9,256 nucleotides of DNA. Origin: Methanoregula sp. GTDB lineage: Archaea > Halobacteriota > Methanomicrobia > Methanomicrobiales > Methanospirillaceae. The stretch's first letter is position 1, and each line of letters opens with the position of its first letter. The position numbers and the translations under genes were made by a program. Shown here piece after piece: positions 7,026-9,256 of the stretch. The DNA lies in assembly GCA_023228295.1 (NCBI GenBank), contig JALOBP010000104.1, positions 1-9,256 on the forward strand, given 5' to 3'. The notes under the pieces are model-generated. The model saw only the letters and a list, made by a program, of their open reading frames with translations. It was not told where the DNA came from and searched no databases.

Positions 7026-7358
7026 TTACTGGAGCAGGCAGATCTCCTGGTCGATCCAGTCCTGGATGACCAGTTTCATATCGTTTTTTGTCATACCCGT
7101 CTGATAGCGCACACGGATTTCCACTTCCAGCAGGTTGAGAATGGGCTGCACGGTGGAAAAATAGGCCGCGGTATTCATGAACCCGCCACCCTTGTCAATA
7201 TGGAGAAGGACAAGTTCGTTGAGGTGCTCCAGTTCACCGGTAAAATCGATGATGGCCTCAAGGGTCATTCCTGACGGTAATGCCGATGGGGGGGTGTCCG
7301 CCGGCCCGCATCCCTGCCCGGGTATGTTGTCATGGTTTTCCGGAGTGGAGTTTGCCAT
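7026..7358 (-). CDS. Small conserved-looking hypothetical protein, 110 residues
   Basis: I do not recognise a family. The frame is open to an ATG at 7475, but the ATG at 7356-7358 (MANSTPENHDN) has a good ribosome site, AAGAGGAT, about eight bases upstream. The additional 39 residues would be basic and Cys/Tyr-rich, unlike the rest, so I use the inner start. The first ~30 residues are Pro/Gly/Asn-rich and probably disordered. Residues 31-110 look like a compact, mostly helical acidic domain (MTLEAIIDFTGELEHLNELV, then VQPILNLLEVEIRVRYQTG and an acidic C-terminal helix). It has no membrane segment. It converges on the TraB-family gene and is divergent from the caspase-like gene, sharing the 167-base intergenic region with it. 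A functional link to that gene is possible but unproven. Confidence 0.75.
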   Translation of the reverse strand: MANSTPENHDNIPGQGCGPADTPPSALPSGMTLEAIIDFTGELEHLNELVLLHIDKGGGFMNTAAYFSTVQPILNLLEVEIRVRYQTGMTKNDMKLVIQDWIDQEICLLQ

Positions 7359-7525
7359 GTAGTATCCTCTTAATGTCAGCCGGTAGCTGGTGACGGTACA
7401 GTAGAAGGTACAGCCTCGTCCTGCATGGGATTTAAAGATTCGGCTTCTATAAAAATAACCAAGAAGGTTTATCACGTGTCCGGCTCTTCACTAGTTGTGG
7501 GCAGATCCTGCGCACGTCTGATTGC
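7359..7525. promoter_or_regulatory. Divergent promoter region between the 110-residue gene and the caspase-like gene
   Basis: The minus strand reads ATCTTTAAATCCC (complement of 7427-7439), a good archaeal TATA box that would start a transcript near 7408 with a ~50-base leader for the small gene. On the plus strand, CTATAAAAATAACC (7447-7460) and GGTTTATCAC (7466-7475) are candidate boxes for the caspase-like gene. Two direct copies of GGTACAG (7395-7401 and 7407-7413), 12 bases apart, lie just downstream of the minus-strand box, where a regulator could bind. Confidence 0.45.
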
Positions 7526-8227
7526 ATGACTAATACCGCACTCCTCGTAATAGAGGGGCTCTGGTGGACACCGGAGCAGAAACCGAAACGGCCGTCCGTA
7601 CTCCATTTTCTCGAAGGACTCGAGGGAGTACAGGGCGATTTCAATATCTATTATGCGAATTTTTACGAAAAAGAAGGCTTCCGCCATGCGCTCAAGGATG
7701 ACCTGACCAACACCCGCGAGAACCGCCTCTTCCTCTATATTGCCGCGCACGGGACGGAGAAGAGAATTGGCGGCCTCAAAGCAAAGACCGGTATGAAACT
7801 CCCGGCAATGTTCAAGGTTGTCCGGAACGCGGCGAACTATTCCAATATCGAGGGAGTGATCATCGGTTCCTGCAGTGTAGGCAACAACATCAACGACTTC
7901 ATCTCGACTACAAAAAACTCATCCATTGCCTGGATCTTCGGCTATACCTGCGAGATTGGCTGGATGGCAAGTACGCTCATCGATGTCTCCATATTCGAGC
8001 ACCTCATGATGCTCAAAAAAAGCGATCTCAAGAGCCGGAAGAAGATCCTCGATGCATTTGAAAAGGCCCTCCGCCGGTTTAACGGCAACTATATCCTCTG
8101 CAAGGGAAAGTCCAAAAGCATTGCACTGAAAGATGCAATTACCCTTGTGATCCAGCCCCGCGTGCCAAAAAAGAAAGCAGTGGATGAGACTGCTACACTG
8201 CTTGCCCGGCTTGACTGGAAAAAATAA
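7526..8227 (+). CDS. Stand-alone caspase-like (clan CD, CHAT-like) cysteine protease domain protein
   Basis: This 233-residue soluble protein has the core layout of caspase-fold peptidases. A hydrophobic strand ending in a catalytic His-Gly is seen at LFLYIAAHGTEKRIGGL (68-84; H75, G76). The next core strand ends in the nucleophile at IEGVIIGSCSVGN (108-120; C116), about 40 residues on, which is the usual order and spacing. A further strand, SIAWIFGYTCEIGW (133-146), matches the part after the Cys in CHAT domains (AVIGxxWPV-like), and a helix with FEHLMMLKKSDL follows. The C-terminal ~60 residues are basic. No TPR, NACHT, transmembrane or signal segment is present, so this is essentially a bare protease domain. 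Most CHAT proteins carry a sensor domain. Cleavage substrate and activation are unknown. The ATG at 7526 has no clear ribosome site. I infer the fold from motifs; a catalytically dead or unrelated fold cannot be excluded. Confidence 0.85.
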   Translation: MTNTALLVIEGLWWTPEQKPKRPSVLHFLEGLEGVQGDFNIYYANFYEKEGFRHALKDDLTNTRENRLFLYIAAHGTEKRIGGLKAKTGMKLPAMFKVVRNAANYSNIEGVIIGSCSVGNNINDFISTTKNSSIAWIFGYTCEIGWMASTLIDVSIFEHLMMLKKSDLKSRKKILDAFEKALRRFNGNYILCKGKSKSIALKDAITLVIQPRVPKKKAVDETATLLARLDWKK

Positions 8228-8235
8228 TCAAAATC

Positions 8236-8934
8236 CTATGCCAGTTTATTCTGGGGCTCGGGTTCTGGCAGGAACGGGATGATTGACGCGGCAATCTTGG
8301 CAATATTCATAGACTGGAGGACGACTTTACCGGGGCCGGTGAGGGTCGTGACAAAGAGTCCTTCGCCGCCAAAGAGGGCTGTCGCGATTCCACCAACAAG
8401 GGCAATATCATAGTCAACGCTCTGTTCAAAACCGACAACAAGGCCGGTCTGGACTTTTATCATCTCGCCATGTTTCAGGTTCAGCTCGATAATGTCACCG
8501 CAGCAATGCAGGAATGCCGTACCGTAACCGGTCATCCGCTGGAAGATGAACCCTTCCCCACCAAAGAAGCCGGCCCTGATATTTTTCGTTATTGCGAGAT
8601 CAAGATTAACCGATTCTTCGCACGCAAGGAACGAGCTCTTCTGTGCTATGAATTCTGATCGGGGTGTAACATGGACCGTAAAGATCTTGCCGGGCATCGT
8701 TCCGGCAAATGAGACGAATCCTGCCTGGTCATGTGCAGTAAACTTCGTCAGAAAGATACTGTCCCCCCCAAAGGCCCGTTTCAGCCCGGATATGATCCCT
8801 CCTTTGAGCTGGCTCTCCATCATGATATGGCCGCTCATGTTCACCATCGACCCGGCCTCCCCAAAGACCCCCTCACCCGGCAGCAGTTCGATCTTTGCCA
8901 TCTGGAGGTTGTTCCCGATAATCTCGTGTTTCAT
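8236..8934 (-). CDS. TIGR00266/AIM24-family protein
   Basis: This 232-residue protein is built of repeated beta-rich units typical of the AIM24 family. The glycine-rich turns FFGGEGFIFQRMTGYGTAFL (123-142) and LFGGEGLFVTTLTGPGKVVLQ (188-208) are the clearest signatures. The N-terminal LLPGEGVFGEAGSMVNMS (18-35) and the central HGEMIKVQTGLVVGF (155-169) also fit. In yeast, Aim24 acts in mitochondrial membrane organisation, while the function in prokaryotes is not established. No membrane helix is evident, although the C-terminal IAASIIPFLPEPEPQ is hydrophobic then Pro/Glu-rich. The ATG at 8932-8934 has only weak ribosome-site similarity (AGAG). A start at the second in-frame Met (residue 12) is possible, but MKHEIIGNNLQMAKIEL fits the family N-terminus. 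Its stop lies eight bases from the end of the convergent caspase-like gene. Confidence 0.93.
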   Translation of the reverse strand: MKHEIIGNNLQMAKIELLPGEGVFGEAGSMVNMSGHIMMESQLKGGIISGLKRAFGGDSIFLTKFTAHDQAGFVSFAGTMPGKIFTVHVTPRSEFIAQKSSFLACEESVNLDLAITKNIRAGFFGGEGFIFQRMTGYGTAFLHCCGDIIELNLKHGEMIKVQTGLVVGFEQSVDYDIALVGGIATALFGGEGLFVTTLTGPGKVVLQSMNIAKIAASIIPFLPEPEPQNKLA

Positions 8935-8979
8935 AGTCTCTGGTACTGGTTTTGTGGCGGAGAGGTGAAATGTGTTGTG

Positions 8980-8992
8980 GGATTATTACAAT
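8980..8992 (-). promoter_or_regulatory. Candidate TATA box for the AIM24-family gene
   Basis: The minus strand reads ATTGTAATAATCC, centred about 52 bases before the ATG at 8934. This would give a transcript start near 8960 and a leader of about 25 bases. It resembles the box proposed for the PerM-like gene (TTAATAATCC). Support is by similarity and spacing only. Confidence 0.35.
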
Positions 8993-9115
8993 GGTGGAAA
9001 TGTCTCCCGACATACGGGCAGATTATAGAATTTCCCGGAATACTGCCAAGTGTTATACCAGAAACTCAAATCAGCAGATTTAATATATTGGCATGGTAAT
9101 TTTTTTCTATTCGCT

Positions 9116-9138
9116 GATCCGGGTGGGTAACCCGGATC
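9116..9138. repeat. Perfect 9-bp inverted repeat
   Basis: GATCCGGGT (9116-9124) pairs perfectly with ACCCGGATC (9130-9138) around the 5-base loop GGGTA. On the plus strand a T-run lies just before it, and on the minus strand an A-run follows it, so it is not a standard intrinsic terminator in either direction. It could be an operator, a structured RNA element, or the left end of the repeat that follows. Confidence 0.65.
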
Positions 9139-9153
9139 CTAGTAAAGACGTTG

Positions 9154-9224
9154 ATGGGGGCTAGCGCCCCCAAACCCCCATTACGATGACCTCCGCCGCC
9201 CCCGAAGGGACGCCCCCGCGGCGG
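9154..9224. repeat. GC-rich palindromic repeat element
   Basis: GGGGGC (9156-9161) pairs with GCCCCC (9166-9171) around TAGC. The overlapping ATGGGGG (9154-9160) can instead pair with CCCCCAT (9175-9181), so the two hairpins exclude each other. Next, CCGCCGC (9193-9199) pairs with GCGGCGG (9218-9224), enclosing CCC-GAA-GGG (9201-9209). The dense structure, the GC content far above that of the preceding 100 bases, and the intergenic position look like a dispersed REP/MITE-like element. Copy number cannot be judged from one window. Confidence 0.5.
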
Positions 9225-9256
9225 TTCATGGAATACGATGGCAGATGAATTCATCG

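Larger units (their letters stand above)
8935..9256. other. Terminal non-coding region
   Basis: No convincing gene is present in these 322 bases. From left to right they hold the likely promoter of the AIM24-family gene, a plus-strand TATA-like box (TTTAATATATTGG, 9079-9091), a T-run (9101-9107), and a set of GC-rich inverted repeats (9116-9224). At the very end an ATG (9238-9240, plus) opens MADEFI before the window closes, with only a GGA upstream. It may be the start of the next gene, but six codons cannot support a call. Confidence 0.5.

Noticed and set aside
7359..7475. Upstream extension of the 110-residue protein to the ATG at 7475
   Set aside because: A good ribosome site precedes the inner ATG at 7358, and the likely promoter lies within the extension.
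7026..8227. Classical toxin-antitoxin pair
   Set aside because: The genes are divergent and not in one operon, and neither protein resembles a known toxin or antitoxin family. Only a looser functional link is proposed.
8731..9099. Plus-strand open frame of 122 codons
   Set aside because: It lies antisense to the AIM24-family gene and extends into its promoter. No coding signal is visible.
9116..9224. CRISPR array
   Set aside because: The repeats are inverted and different from one another, with no regular direct repeats or spacers. No array is visible anywhere in the window.
9066..9254. Minus-strand open frame of 62 codons (MNSSAIVFHEPPRG...)
   Set aside because: It is a translation of the GC-rich palindromic repeat (poly-Gly and Arg stretches) and of the AT-rich flank. 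There is no ribosome site or family resemblance.

Overview
The window most likely comes from the chromosome of a methanogenic archaeon, probably of the Methanomicrobiales (Methanoregula/Methanolinea-like). This is an inference from several things: the archaeal-style tRNA-Leu without an encoded CCA, AT-rich TATA-type boxes ahead of genes, weak or absent Shine-Dalgarno sites at several starts, and the mix of gene families (an archaeal TraB-like protein, a TIGR00266/AIM24 protein, TrkH, KUP). No methanogenesis gene is present, so the assignment below Archaea is soft.

Layout. Positions 1-938 are visibly AT-rich: the start of a truncated minus-strand gene (1-52) and a 204-residue orphan gene (103-717, minus), then about 220 bases without a gene. 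At 939-1023 (minus) lies a complete class II tRNA-Leu with anticodon TAG. The AT-rich stretch sits directly on the 3' side of this tRNA, the usual place for integrated elements, although no integrase or repeated tRNA end is visible.

Positions 1194-5736 form a membrane-transport block. On the minus strand are a KUP-type potassium transporter (1194-3008) and, upstream of it, an AI-2E/PerM-family membrane protein (3069-4106). Divergently on the plus strand is a TrkH-type potassium channel subunit (4231-5736). Two mechanistically different K+ uptake proteins thus share one locus, which suggests a role in K+ homeostasis or osmoadaptation. No TrkA/RCK gating subunit is encoded here.

Positions 5817-7022 (plus) encode a TraB/PrgY-family membrane protein with an N-terminal GTAH...GAGH domain. 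It converges, with only three bases between stop codons, on a small unknown gene (7026-7358, minus). Across a 167-base intergenic region, the plus-strand gene 7526-8227 encodes a 233-residue protein. I read it as a stand-alone caspase-like (clan CD, CHAT-like) cysteine protease domain: a YIAAHG histidine motif is followed about 40 residues later by a VIIGSCSVG cysteine motif. This is the most interesting item in the window. It converges on a TIGR00266/AIM24-family gene (8236-8934, minus).

The last 320 bases (8935-9256) hold no convincing gene. They carry a strong TATA-like box, a T-run and a cluster of GC-rich inverted repeats (9116-9224), including two mutually exclusive hairpins, that looks like a dispersed repeat element.
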